This document shows positions 15,764-24,844 of a stretch of DNA of 51,487 nt, piece by piece (position 1 is the stretch's first letter; the number at the start of each line of letters is the position of its first letter). Position numbers and translations under genes: made by a program. This stretch comes from Christensenellaceae bacterium. GTDB lineage: Bacteria > Bacillota > Clostridia > Christensenellales > UBA1750. The notes beneath the pieces are model-generated. The model worked only from the letters and a program-made list of their open reading frames with translations, was not told where the DNA came from and did not search any database. Where the stretch lies: assembly GCA_031280685.1 (NCBI GenBank), contig JAITGM010000012.1:1-51487 (forward strand), written 5' to 3'.

Positions 15764-17233
15764 ATGACGACCGCCTTGGAAATCGGCCAAAGGCTGCAAA
15801 ACGGCGAATTGTGCGCTGAAGAGCTGCTAAGCGAGAGTTTAAGCCGCGTAAAAGCGCTCGATAAGGACCTAAACAGCGTGGTGGGGCTTTATGAGGAGCA
15901 GGCCTTCGAGCAAGCCCGCGCGGCGCAGAAGCGCCTAGACCAAAAACAACCCCTTTCGGCCCTTGACGGCGTGCCGACGGGCTTGAAGGATCTTCTTTGC
16001 GCCCTAGGGCAGCGAAGCGCCGCTGGCTCGAAAATGCTAGGCAGCTTCGTTTCCCCCTACGACGCGAGCGCCGTGGCCAAGCTGAGGGCTGCTGGCGCGG
16101 TGATGCCCCTTCGCCTTAACATGGATGAGTTCGCCATGGGCTCCACCACCGAAACCTCGTTCTTTGGCCAAACGAAAAACCCCTGGGATCTCGCGCGCGT
16201 GCCCGGCGGTTCATCGGGCGGCAGCGCGGCCGCCGTGGCGGCGGGGCTTGTGCCCTACGCCCTTGGATCCGACACCGGCGGCTCCATCCGCCAGCCCGCC
16301 TCGCACTGCGGCGTGACCGGCTTTAAGCCCAGCTACGGCGCGGTTTCGCGCTATGGGCTCATCGCCTACGCTTCCTCGCTCGATCAAATCGGCCCCATCG
16401 CGCCCTCCGCGCGGGACTGCGCGGCGGTGCTCGACCTGATTTCGGGCGCCGATCCGCACGACGCCACCTCAAGCGGCCTTGCCGCGCCCACGCTCCCCGC
16501 GCTGGGCGGCGACTTAAAGGGCCTGCGCATCGGTCTGCCCGAAGAATGCTTCGGCGATGGCGTCGAGCACGCCGTGCGCGAGCGGGTTTTGGCCGTGGCC
16601 GAAGCGCTGAAAGGCTTGGGCGCCAGCGTCGAGCGCTTCCGCCTGGGGGGCCTGGAATACGCCGTGCCCACCTATTACATCATCGCCTGCGCCGAGGCTT
16701 CCTCCAACCTTTCGCGCTTTGACGGCGTGAAATACGGCCACCGCGCGGCAAACGCGCCCGATCTTTCTTCGCTGTATGTCAACTCCCGCACCGAGGGCTT
16801 CGGCCCGGAGGTTCGCAAGCGCATCCTGCTGGGCACCTTTGTGCTCTCGTCCGGCTATTACGATGCGTACTACCTAAAGGCAGTCAAGGCGCAGGCGCGC
16901 ATCCGCCAAAGCTACGAAAGCGCCTTCGCGCGCTTCGATCTGATCCTGACCCCGGTCGCGCCATCCACCGCGCCCCGGCTGGGCGAAAGCCTGAGCGACC
17001 CTTTGAAGATGTATCTGAGCGATATTTTCACGGTTTCGGTCAACCTGGCCGGTCTACCCGCGCTTTCGGTGCCCGCGGGGCTGGATGAAAGCCGCCTGCC
17101 CGTCGGCGCGCAGCTCATCGGCCGCCGTTTTGACGATAAAACCGTGCTGCGCGCGGGCGATGCCTTCCAGCGCGCCACTTCCTTCCACAGCCTAACCCCG
17201 CCCATTCACGGAGGTGCCCGCCATGCCAGCTGA
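15764..17233 (+). CDS. gatA: Asp-tRNA(Asn)/Glu-tRNA(Gln) amidotransferase subunit A
   Basis: GatA is the glutaminase that releases ammonia for the tRNA amidation done by GatB. The 489-residue protein shows the amidase-signature triad Lys75 (PTGLKDLL), Ser150 in GGSSGGSAA and Ser174 in DTGGSIRQPA. The length is normal. Its last 11 bases overlap the start of gatB, so the two subunits are probably made together at equal levels. Confidence 0.95.
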   Translation: MTTALEIGQRLQNGELCAEELLSESLSRVKALDKDLNSVVGLYEEQAFEQARAAQKRLDQKQPLSALDGVPTGLKDLLCALGQRSAAGSKMLGSFVSPYDASAVAKLRAAGAVMPLRLNMDEFAMGSTTETSFFGQTKNPWDLARVPGGSSGGSAAAVAAGLVPYALGSDTGGSIRQPASHCGVTGFKPSYGAVSRYGLIAYASSLDQIGPIAPSARDCAAVLDLISGADPHDATSSGLAAPTLPALGGDLKGLRIGLPEECFGDGVEHAVRERVLAVAEALKGLGASVERFRLGGLEYAVPTYYIIACAEASSNLSRFDGVKYGHRAANAPDLSSLYVNSRTEGFGPEVRKRILLGTFVLSSGYYDAYYLKAVKAQARIRQSYESAFARFDLILTPVAPSTAPRLGESLSDPLKMYLSDIFTVSVNLAGLPALSVPAGLDESRLPVGAQLIGRRFDDKTVLRAGDAFQRATSFHSLTPPIHGGARHAS

Positions 17234-18647
17234 ATTCGAAACCGTCATCGGCCTGGAAGTCCACGCCGAGATGAATACGGCCTCAAAGATCTTCTGCGGC
17301 TGCGAAACCGCCTTTGGCGGCGAGCCCAACACCCACTGCTGCCCGGTTTGCATGGGGCTGCCTGGCGCCTTGCCGGTCTTTAACGGCGGCGTGGCCGAAA
17401 AGGCGATTTTGGCGGGGCTTTCGCTGGGCTGCGAGATCACCCGTGAAACGGTCTTCGACCGCAAGAACTATTTTTATCCCGATCTGCCCAAGGCCTACCA
17501 GATTTCGCAGCTCTATCACCCCATCTGCCAGGGCGGCGGCATCGAGCTTGCGAGCGGCCGCTTCATTCGCCTGCGCGAGATCCACATGGAAGAGGACGCG
17601 GGTAAGCTCATCCACGACCCTTGGACGGAATCGACGCTTGCGGACTATAACCGCTGCGGCGTTCCGCTGATGGAGATCGTCACCCAGCCTGACCTCCGCT
17701 CGCCCGAAGAAGTCATCGAGTTCATGCAGAGCCTTAAATCCATCCTTGAATACGCCGGCGTGACCGACGGCAAGATGCACGAGGGCAGCCTGCGCGCGGA
17801 CCTCAATATCTCGGTGCGAAGGCCCGGCGAAGGCTTCGGCACCCGCACCGAGATGAAGAACATGAACTCGTTCAAGGCCATCCAGCGTGCCGTGACGGTC
17901 GAGAGTGAGCGGCAGATCGCCCTGATTAAAAGGGGCGAGAGGGTTCTGCAGGAAACCCGCCGCTGGGACGATAACCGCGACCTTTCCTACCCCATGCGCT
18001 CGAAGGAAAACGCGCAGGATTATCGCTATTTCCCCGAGCCTGACCTGCCCGCGCTGCACATAGATGAAGGCTGGCTAAATGAGGCGTGCAAAGCCTTGCC
18101 CGAGCTGCCAAAGGCCAAGCGCGAGCGCTATTTTGCCCAGTTCGTCCTGCCCAGGCACGATGTTGAGATCCTCTGCCAGACCCACGCGCTGACCGTGCTG
18201 CTCGAAAGGACGGCGGAGCAAGGCGCAAGCCCAAAGGACGCCGCGAACTGGATCCTTTCCGATGTTTTGCGCCTCTGCCGCGAAAGGGAAATCGAGCCTG
18301 CCGAGCTTCAATTGGCCCCCAAGGCGCTGGCCGAGATCATCGCGGCGGTGAACGGAGGGCGCGTTAACCGAAGCGGCGGCCGTGCGCTGCTTGAGCATGT
18401 CCTTGCGGGCGAAAAGGCGGTTGAGGCCGCCATTGCCGAGCTTGGGCTCGAGCTTGCCGGCGACGAAAATGCCCTGGGCGCCTCAATCGCCGAGGTTTTA
18501 GCCGAAAATCCGGACGCGGTGGCGAATTACAGGGCCGGCAAGGTCAAGGTTTTGGGCTTCCTCGCCGGGCAGTGCATGCAAAAGCTGAAGGGCAGGGCAG
18601 ATCCCCGCAGGGTGAGCGAGCTGTTGCGCGAAGAACTCGCGAAATAA
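17223..18647 (+). CDS. gatB: Asp-tRNA(Asn)/Glu-tRNA(Gln) amidotransferase subunit B
   Basis: GatB binds the misacylated tRNA, activates Asp or Glu with ATP and transfers ammonia. The 474-residue protein starts MPAEFETVIGLEVHAEMNT and contains CCPVCMGLPGALPV. It also has the kinase-like core (LRADLNISVRRPGE, EMKNMNSFKAIQRA) and the C-terminal YqeY-like tail domain (KVKVLGFLAGQCMQKLKGRA). The ATG has GGAGG 9 bases upstream inside the end of gatA. A GTG three codons earlier overlaps the site. The tail-coding end is repeated in damaged form just downstream. Confidence 0.95.
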   Translation: MPAEFETVIGLEVHAEMNTASKIFCGCETAFGGEPNTHCCPVCMGLPGALPVFNGGVAEKAILAGLSLGCEITRETVFDRKNYFYPDLPKAYQISQLYHPICQGGGIELASGRFIRLREIHMEEDAGKLIHDPWTESTLADYNRCGVPLMEIVTQPDLRSPEEVIEFMQSLKSILEYAGVTDGKMHEGSLRADLNISVRRPGEGFGTRTEMKNMNSFKAIQRAVTVESERQIALIKRGERVLQETRRWDDNRDLSYPMRSKENAQDYRYFPEPDLPALHIDEGWLNEACKALPELPKAKRERYFAQFVLPRHDVEILCQTHALTVLLERTAEQGASPKDAANWILSDVLRLCREREIEPAELQLAPKALAEIIAAVNGGRVNRSGGRALLEHVLAGEKAVEAAIAELGLELAGDENALGASIAEVLAENPDAVANYRAGKVKVLGFLAGQCMQKLKGRADPRRVSELLREELAK

Positions 18648-18683
18648 CCCTTCGGCTCCCCAGAGCGCGCAAGCCCGCCGCTT

Positions 18684-18830
18684 GAAGCCGCAATCGCCGG
18701 AATTCTGGCCGAAAGCCCAAACGCGGCGGCGAATGACCGGGCCGGCAAGGTCAAGGTTTTGGGCTTCCTCGCCAGGCGGTGCATGCAAAAGCTCGAGGGC
18801 AAGGCCGGCTTTCGCAGGCTAGGCGAACCG
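18684..18830 (+). pseudogene. partial duplicate of the gatB 3' end
   Basis: Translated from 18684, the sequence reads EAAIAGILAESPNAAAND, then RAGKVKVLGFLARRCMQKLEG, then KAGFRRLGE. It closely tracks the GatB C-terminus (IAEVLAENPDAVANY, RAGKVKVLGFLAGQCMQKLKG, RADPRRV). The copy covers only about 50 codons, has no start site and runs into unrelated sequence. It is a tandem partial duplication that has diverged. Confidence 0.85.
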
Positions 18831-18863
18831 CCTGCCAGGCCCTCGCAAAATGAAGCAAATACA

Positions 18864-18893
18864 AAAAAAGGCCCCGCAAAGCGGGGCTTTTTT
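18864..18893. terminator. bidirectional terminator of the gat operon and the GNAT gene
   Basis: GCCCCGC and GCGGGGC pair over an AAA loop, with a run of A before and a run of seven T after. It separates two convergent transcription units. Confidence 0.9.
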
Positions 18894-18907
18894 TCTCTTC
18901 GCGCCGA

Positions 18908-19318
18908 TTATTCTTTTGCCATGTAATAAAAGCCGACCAAGCCGGTTTCGCCATAGGGTACGAAGCCCAGGCGGCGATAGAACTCGCGCAGGGCCGGGGT
19001 GTCGTCGGTCGAAACGACCTTTTGGCGTACCGAAGCGAACTTTTCGATCGTTCTTTCGATCAGCGCCGTGCCGATGCCCCCGCGCCGCTGCGCGCCGAGC
19101 ACCAGCAGATCCTGAATATAGAGGATGCTCACCCCGTCGCCCACGGCGCGGAGCAGCCCCACGAGCTGCCCGCCCTCATAGGCGCAAAGCAAATAGAGCG
19201 AGCCTTGAATCGCGCTCTTGAGCGAGCCCAAATCGTCGGTATAGGCAAACCAGCCGGCATCGTTATAGAGCCTGACCAGGCTCTCGTCGTCCGGCAGGTG
19301 GTTTTCCCTAAGCTCCAT
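18908..19318 (-). CDS. GNAT-family N-acetyltransferase
   Basis: The 136-residue protein carries the acetyl-CoA-binding signature of the GNAT fold: the QDLLVLGAQRRGGIGTALIE segment at about residues 68-87, with the R-x2-G-x-G/A loop. A C-terminal LREFYRRLGFVPYGETGLVGFYYMAK end is typical of small-molecule acetyltransferases. The substrate is not predictable. Its GGAGGG site lies within the end of the preceding gene (11-base overlap), so the two are co-translated. Confidence 0.85.
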   Translation of the reverse strand: MELRENHLPDDESLVRLYNDAGWFAYTDDLGSLKSAIQGSLYLLCAYEGGQLVGLLRAVGDGVSILYIQDLLVLGAQRRGGIGTALIERTIEKFASVRQKVVSTDDTPALREFYRRLGFVPYGETGLVGFYYMAKE

Positions 19319-19805
19319 CGTCGTTCCCTCCCCTTTTTTGCGGGGTATTTTGGCCTGCCTCTTCCGGAGCCCCTTCGGCGGCCGCAGTCGCCTGCGGCCC
19401 GAACCCCTTCAGCGCTTCCTTCGCCCTTTGGCGTTCCTCGGGCAAGATGGGCAGGCTGAGGCTTCCCCTTTGGCGGCGCCCTCCCCTCGCGATGAAGAGA
19501 TATTCGAAGACGAGGGCGTCCTCGGTCAGCTCAAGGCGGGTCAGCGAGGTTCCAAGGGCCGAAAGATCCAAGAGCTCGCCGCCGACCAGCACGCCGCGCC
19601 TGCAAAGCACGCCGCCCCTGAAGCGCCGCACTTCCTCCTTAAGGATTTCCCGCGCCCTTCGCGCCCTGAAGAGGAGCGTGGGGCAAACGAGCAGGAAAAG
19701 CCCTAAAAGCCCCGCGCCGCTCCAGCGCAAAAGGGGATAGGGAACCAGCAAGAGCGCAAGCCCCGGCGCCAAAAGCGCGCAGGCCCCGAGCCATTCCTTT
19801 CGCAA
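19308..19805 (-). CDS. membrane protein with two N-terminal spans and a cytoplasmic domain
   Basis: The 165-residue protein has two hydrophobic spans (about residues 6-24 and 28-47) in a hairpin, followed by a basic segment (FRARRAREILKEEVRRFRGG). A beta-rich part with no recognisable motif comes next, and the tail is charged and low in complexity. The layout recalls YcxB-like or DUF-type bacterial-PH proteins, but I cannot assign it. The start is TTG with GGAGGGAG upstream. It is the first gene of a two-gene unit with the acetyltransferase. Confidence 0.6.
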   Translation of the reverse strand: MRKEWLGACALLAPGLALLLVPYPLLRWSGAGLLGLFLLVCPTLLFRARRAREILKEEVRRFRGGVLCRRGVLVGGELLDLSALGTSLTRLELTEDALVFEYLFIARGGRRQRGSLSLPILPEERQRAKEALKGFGPQATAAAEGAPEEAGQNTPQKRGGNDDGA

Positions 19806-20252
19806 TGGGCGAACTCCCTCCCCGGCCTGGCCATGACGTTTCCCGGCCGCCGTCTACAGTATAGCAGGGCAGGAAGCCCTTGGCAACGAAAAGGGGCGTC
19901 GCCGTCCGCGTTGATTGAGGAGATGAAGAGCTCTCTTCCGTGGCAGAGCAGCGTAAGGCTCGCCGCTTTGGTGGCCGCTGCCTTCCTCGAAGCTTACGGA
20001 AACCCTGCCGTGCAGAATCGCTTCGCGCACGGCGCGCAGCAATGCGCCAAAATCCCCCCGCAGCCACGCTTCATCCTTGGCCATGGCGCGGCTCGCCGCC
20101 CTTTTGCCCGTCTTATCGCGTTCTGGCGCAAAAGGGGCGGGAGAAGGCCTGGCTCTCACCGGGCGAAAGCAAAAGGCGCATCCGCCCGCCCCTTGGCGCG
20201 CGAGTGGAGCGAGCGCGCCGTTCCCCGCCGCCCTTTCCTGTTTGCGCTGCTG
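19806..20252. other. non-coding or decayed stretch with one palindromic repeat
   Basis: No intact gene is supported. Minus-strand words such as MAKDEAWLRGDFGALLRAVREAILHGR near 20090-20010 look protein-like but do not extend into a gene. A copy of the dispersed 25-base palindrome (core GCGAGTGGAGCGAGC) is at 20195-20219. Confidence 0.5.
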
Positions 20253-20911
20253 TTAAAAGCCCAAAAGGCGTTTGGCCAGCGCGAGGCTCTCCTCCGGGCT
20301 GCGGGCATCGTCGCGCATCAAAAAGGGCAGGCCGCTCCGAGTGATTTCGTTAAGGGTTTGTTGGTGCCCGAAAGTGAGCGTTTTTTGCCGTTTTCGATCA
20401 AAAACGGGGCATTATTGAGGCTGTTGAGCAAGGCGGTCAGGCCCTGGCCGTCGGGCCTGCCGCAATAGTCCCTCACGAGCTGCTCTTCGGCCGAGAGCAG
20501 GAAGAGGAGGTGGCCCGGCGCGGCAAGCTTGATCGAGGTTTGCACCGCGAAGGGCAGATCGACCACCACCGGCCCGCTGGCGCAGAGCCGGTCAGCTCCA
20601 GAAACATCAGCGGCACGGTTCCGGCTATGCGGGCGTCGAGCCGGGCGCGATATTCTGCAGGCGGAGGGCTAAAGTGACGTTCCCAAGCCCCTTTTGGGGC
20701 ACTGCACCCGGGCCTGAGCCCCCAGGCCGGCTGGTAGGCAGGTGAAAACAGATCCGGCATCTTCTCGTTCAGCGCGTTTTCGCTCAGCTAGGAAAAGCCC
20801 TGCTTTTGGGCGAAAGCCCTTGAAAGGGTGCTCTTGCCCGCGCAGGCGGTGCCTTTGAAGAAGTAGGCATCGCGCAGAGCGTCCCGAAGCAGGTTTAAGG
20901 GGAATCTCCAT
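20253..20911 (-). pseudogene. broken P-loop kinase/ATPase gene
   Basis: The minus strand encodes, in several frames, one recognisable protein. The P-loop part is AYFFKGTACAGKSTLSRAFA followed by an in-frame stop. Then come EKMPDLFSPAYQPAW, EYRARLDARIAGTVPLMFLE and VVVDLPFAVQTSIKLAAPGH, then LLFLLSAEEQLVRDYCG. The end is RSGLPFLMRDDARSPEESLALAKRLLGF before a stop at 20253. The GTACAGKST loop is that of small nucleotide-binding kinases with an FFxKGTxxAGKST start. At least three frameshifts and one stop make it non-functional. The original substrate is unknown. Confidence 0.75.
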
Positions 20912-20931
20912 GGCTCTTTCCGCCCCGAATC

Positions 20932-20966
20932 CAAAAGGCCCGGCGCGCAGCGCCGGGCCTTTTTTG
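20932..20966. terminator. bidirectional terminator after the beta-hydroxyacid dehydrogenase gene
   Basis: GGCCCGGCGC pairs with GCGCCGGGCC around a GCA loop, with AAAA on the left flank and TTTTTT on the right. Confidence 0.85.
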
Positions 20967-20979
20967 CGTTGTTCAAGCC

Positions 20980-21840
20980 TTATTTCTCATAGAACTTGAT
21001 CAAGGCCTGGGTGCCCAGGTCGCCGTGCCCGGCCTTTTCGAGCGCGAGGTACATCTCGAGCACCTGCGCGGCCACCGGCATGGAAACCTTGCGGTCGCCT
21101 GCCTCCTCGCTGGCGATGTTCAGATCCTTGATGTAGTGCTTGACGAAGAAGCCCGGATCGAAATCGCCCTTGAGCATCCTGGGCGCCATGTTGAGCATCT
21201 GCCAGGAGCCCGCGGCTCCGGTCGAGATGGTGTCGAGCATGGTCTGCACGTCGAGCCCGGCCGCCCTCGCATAGGAAATCGCCTCGCAAACCCCCGCGAT
21301 CGCGCCGCCCAGGGCGATTTGGTTGGCCATCTTGGTGTGCTGGCCGTTGCCGGCCTTGCCCTCATAGCGGATATTTTGGCCCAGCGCCTCGAAGATGGGC
21401 CGGGCTGCCTCAAAATCGCTCTCGTCGCCGCCGACCATGATGGCCAGCGTCGCGTTGCGGGCGCCCACGTCCCCGCCGGAAACCGGGGCGTCGAGGGCGC
21501 GCAGGCCCTTCGCCTTTGCCTGCGCGCAGATGCGCTCGGCCAGCTTGGGCGAGGTGGTCGTCATGTCGATGAGCAGCGCGCCCTTCCCTGCGCTTTCGAG
21601 GATGCCGTCTTGGCCGAAATAGACCTCTTCCACATCCTTGGGGTAGCCCACGATGGTGATCACCGCCTCGGCGCCCGAAACCGCGCCGGCCACGCTGTCG
21701 TGCCAAACCGCGCCTTCGTCAATGACATCCTTGGTCTTGGCCTTGGTCCTTGAGTAGATGTGGAGCTCGTGGCCCTTCTTCATGAGGTTGCGCACCATGG
21801 ACTTGCCCATGACGCCCACGCCGATGAATGCGATCTTCAT
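20980..21840 (-). CDS. NAD(P)-dependent beta-hydroxyacid dehydrogenase
   Basis: The 286-residue enzyme belongs to the family of 3-hydroxyisobutyrate dehydrogenase, tartronate semialdehyde reductase and succinic semialdehyde reductase. It oxidises a beta-hydroxyacid or reduces the matching semialdehyde. It has the Rossmann motif GVGVMG (7-12), the substrate signature DAPVSGGDVGA (about 117-127) and the catalytic Lys in GNGQHTKMANQ (about 164-174). The substrate cannot be fixed from sequence. It stands alone with its own promoter (21885-21913) and terminator. Confidence 0.88.
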   Translation of the reverse strand: MKIAFIGVGVMGKSMVRNLMKKGHELHIYSRTKAKTKDVIDEGAVWHDSVAGAVSGAEAVITIVGYPKDVEEVYFGQDGILESAGKGALLIDMTTTSPKLAERICAQAKAKGLRALDAPVSGGDVGARNATLAIMVGGDESDFEAARPIFEALGQNIRYEGKAGNGQHTKMANQIALGGAIAGVCEAISYARAAGLDVQTMLDTISTGAAGSWQMLNMAPRMLKGDFDPGFFVKHYIKDLNIASEEAGDRKVSMPVAAQVLEMYLALEKAGHGDLGTQALIKFYEK

Positions 21841-21884
21841 TGTAAAACCCCTCCATATTTTGAAAGTATGGTCTTTCTTTTCAC

Positions 21885-21913
21885 AGTATAGCGTTTTTTT
21901 TGCTCTAAAACAA
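21885..21913 (-). promoter_or_regulatory. promoter of the beta-hydroxyacid dehydrogenase gene
   Basis: On the minus strand TTGTTT (21908-21913), a 17-base spacer containing eight A, and TATACT (21885-21890) precede the gene. A short inverted repeat GAAAG-N6-CTTTC lies between the -10 box and the start. Confidence 0.65.
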
Positions 21914-21946
21914 GCACCCTTTCCCCGCAGAGGGGGAAGGGTGCCT
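21913..21946 (-). terminator. terminator of the ABC ATPase gene
   Basis: GCACCCTTTCCCC pairs with GGGGGAAGGGTGC over a short loop. On the minus strand it is followed by TTGTTTTAG, overlapping the neighbouring promoter. Confidence 0.7.
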
Positions 21947-21972
21947 GCCGCAAAGAGCCAAAGCTGGGGCTT

Positions 21973-22635
<663 letters not shown>

Positions 22636-22640
22636 AGAAA

Positions 22641-22690
22641 AAACCCCGCCTTCAAAGCACTTTCCACTAGCTTGCTCGAAAGGCGGGGCG
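22641..22690 (-). terminator. terminator of the acetyltransferase gene
   Basis: On the minus strand CCCCGCCTT and AAGGCGGGG pair across a loop of about 30 bases and are followed by TTTTTTC, ending only a few bases before the ABC ATPase start. Confidence 0.65.
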
Positions 22691-22721
22691 GAAATGCGCG
22701 TGCGTTCGCGGCGATTTCAGG

Positions 22722-23195
22722 TCATTTTGCCAGCGCGGCGATCTGCTCCGCAGTCAGTCGGTGCAAAACCCATTCCTCCTGCCGCTCGGCGCCCAAGGCT
22801 TCGTAAAAGCCCAGCGAGGGCTCGTTGGATCTTAGGCAGTTCCACTCCATGCGTGAGCAATCCTCGGCTCTGGCAATTTTAGACAACTCTTTAAAAAAGG
22901 CCCTGCCGTAGCCCTTGCCCCTGCATTCCGGCCGTAGGTAAATATCCTCGATATACAGGCCCTTTTTGCCCGTAAAGGTTGAAAAGTTATAGAAGAAGAG
23001 CGCATAGCCGGCGGCCCGCCCTTCATCTTCGCCGATGAGCGCAAAGGCCTGCTTTTTTTGGAACATCGACAGCCTTAGGGTTTCCTCGTTAAGCGAGCAA
23101 AATTCGAGCAGCTCTTCATAGCTCGCAAGCTCGCGGATGAGGCCGACGAGGAGAGCCGCGTCGCTTTCTTTCGCCGGGCGGATGGAAAAGGCCAT
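22722..23195 (-). CDS. GNAT acetyltransferase, spermidine/diamine N-acetyltransferase-like
   Basis: The 157-residue protein resembles SSAT-type diamine acetyltransferases. It has an FSTFTGKKGLYIEDIYLRPE segment, the acetyl-CoA loop RGKGYGRAFF, EWNCLRSNEPSLGFYEALGA, and a C-terminal EEWVLHRL. Such enzymes acetylate polyamines or related amines. The substrate is inferred only from these motifs. It follows the DUF2238-like gene by 6 bases and is probably the last gene of the ilvE-led unit, ended by its own terminator. Confidence 0.85.
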   Translation of the reverse strand: MAFSIRPAKESDAALLVGLIRELASYEELLEFCSLNEETLRLSMFQKKQAFALIGEDEGRAAGYALFFYNFSTFTGKKGLYIEDIYLRPECRGKGYGRAFFKELSKIARAEDCSRMEWNCLRSNEPSLGFYEALGAERQEEWVLHRLTAEQIAALAK

Positions 23196-23201
23196 GATTT
23201 G

Positions 23202-23978
23202 TCACTCCTTGCTGCGCTCCGCGCGCGGCAGAAAGCGCACGCTGAGCTTTTTAAATAAATTACCGCCGCCGCGCAGCGAAAAATAGCCTATGAGGCTCAT
23301 GGCGAGCGAGGCGAGGGCATCGGCGATCAGATCCTTCATCGTGTCGAAAAGCGCGGCCCTGCCCTGCAGTATTTCGCCGGATTCGAGCATGGTTTTTTGC
23401 ATGTTGACGCCGAAAAGCCCATCCATCGTGAACTCGTAGATTTCCCAAACAAGGCCCACGGCGCAGCCGAATAAAAAGGCGACCAGCGCGATAAAGCCCG
23501 GCGAAAGCTGAAAGGCCGTGCGCCGCCCGCGGTTTAACAGGCCGGCCAGCGAAAGCCCCAGCGCCCCGGCCATCAGGCCCGAGAGCGCGTGCAGGATCAC
23601 GTCAAAATGGGGGACGCGGTAATAAAAAGAGCGAACTTCGCCCAGGAAGACCGCGCCGAACAGGAAGAGGAAATAGAGCGTGGAGATCAGGTCCGGAAGG
23701 GCGATAAAGAGCCGCCTTTCGAGCACCGAAGGCAAAAAGAGCACCAGCAGCCCAAGCGCGCACTGCAAGAGGGAAAGAAGGTAATCGCTCTTGCCCCTTT
23801 CATCCCACACTGGGGCCGAAAGCGGCGCGAAGAAGAGCCGCCGCAGCGTATAGAGCAGCGAAAGCAGCAGGCAAAAAAACACGATGTTGAAGATCACGCT
23901 CGTCAGCAGGCGCCTTCGCTTGGCGCCTGCGCCCTTTGCCCCGCGCAGGCGCGAATCCCCCTTTTGCGAGCTCACCAC
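23202..23978 (-). CDS. YjdF/DUF2238-like integral membrane protein
   Basis: The 258-residue protein has about six membrane spans. Its hallmark segments are HFDVILHALSGLMAGALG, GLVWEIYEFTMDGLFGVNMQ and LFDTMKDLIADALASL. The conserved His, WEIxEF, NMQ and DTMxDL residues are shared with the DUF2238/YjdF family, whose function is unknown. The start is GTG; a second GTG one codon later overlaps the RluA stop as GTGA, and either could be used. The N-terminus is unusually basic. It is coupled to the RluA gene upstream. Confidence 0.8.
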   Translation of the reverse strand: MVSSQKGDSRLRGAKGAGAKRRRLLTSVIFNIVFFCLLLSLLYTLRRLFFAPLSAPVWDERGKSDYLLSLLQCALGLLVLFLPSVLERRLFIALPDLISTLYFLFLFGAVFLGEVRSFYYRVPHFDVILHALSGLMAGALGLSLAGLLNRGRRTAFQLSPGFIALVAFLFGCAVGLVWEIYEFTMDGLFGVNMQKTMLESGEILQGRAALFDTMKDLIADALASLAMSLIGYFSLRGGGNLFKKLSVRFLPRAERSKE

Positions 23979-24844
23979 TCAAGGCCCCGAAGGCCGAATT
24001 CGGGCTTGACCGAGAAGGCCTTGCCGTTTAGGTAACGAAGCGGCCCGTCGTCAAAACGAAGGTGAACCTCGGTGGCCCAAAGCTGCTGCCTCGTGAGGGA
24101 ATAGGCCTTGTTTTTGGCCCGGTCGCCGTATTTATCGTCCCCGCAGACGGGATGGCCGATGTGCGCCAAGTGCGCCCGGATTTGGTGCGTGCGCCCGGTG
24201 ATCAGCTCGACCTTTAAAAGGCTCATCTCGCTGGAGGAATCGAGGGTTTGGTACGCGGTTTCAATGGGCAGGGAGCCGGGCACGGCGCGGTCGTGCACGT
24301 AGACCCTCGAAGCGGAGGCGTCTTTGCTCAGCCAGGCCTGCAAGAGCGCCACGCCCGGGGTCGGGCGGCCAAAGACCAGGCAGCGGTAAATCTTTTGCAG
24401 GCTGCGTTCTTTAAAGGCCCTTTCTAGCTCGCGCAGCGCAGAAGGATTGAGCGCGAAGAGCACCAGCCCGCCGGTCTGCACATCAAGCCTGTGGCAAGGC
24501 AGGGCGCCCGGGTATTCGGCCCGCAGGGCGTCCGCAAGGGTCGGCGCGCCGCGGGAATCCTCCGCGACGGCGATGCCCTGGGGCTTGACCGCCACCACGA
24601 TGTTCTCATCGGCAAAGACGACCTTCGGCGGCGGCAGACCGCCCAAAAAGCGTTCATCAATGAAGATCTCAAGCTCTTCGCCCGGCTCCACGAGATCCTT
24701 TGCGCCAAGGCGCAGGCCGCCGCGCTTAACATCCCTGCGCTTTAAGGCGTTTTGGAGGATGCCCGGCGGCAGAGATGGAAAGCTCTGCCGCAGGAACTGC
24801 GGCAGAGGCAGGGGCCTTTCGCCCAAGACGCGAAGCTTGCGCAT
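23972..24844 (-). CDS. RluA-family pseudouridine synthase
   Basis: The 290-residue enzyme isomerises uridine in rRNA or tRNA. It has an S4-like N-terminal RNA-binding domain (about residues 12-60) and the catalytic HRLDVQTGGLVLFA motif, the Asp being the nucleophile. IETAYQTL, ITGRTHQIRAHLAHIGHPVCGD and a KY core follow. The exact target base cannot be told. Its ATG overlaps the ilvE stop by one base (TAATG), and its end overlaps the membrane-protein start, so the genes are tightly coupled. Confidence 0.92.
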   Translation of the reverse strand: MRKLRVLGERPLPLPQFLRQSFPSLPPGILQNALKRRDVKRGGLRLGAKDLVEPGEELEIFIDERFLGGLPPPKVVFADENIVVAVKPQGIAVAEDSRGAPTLADALRAEYPGALPCHRLDVQTGGLVLFALNPSALRELERAFKERSLQKIYRCLVFGRPTPGVALLQAWLSKDASASRVYVHDRAVPGSLPIETAYQTLDSSSEMSLLKVELITGRTHQIRAHLAHIGHPVCGDDKYGDRAKNKAYSLTRQQLWATEVHLRFDDGPLRYLNGKAFSVKPEFGLRGLEW

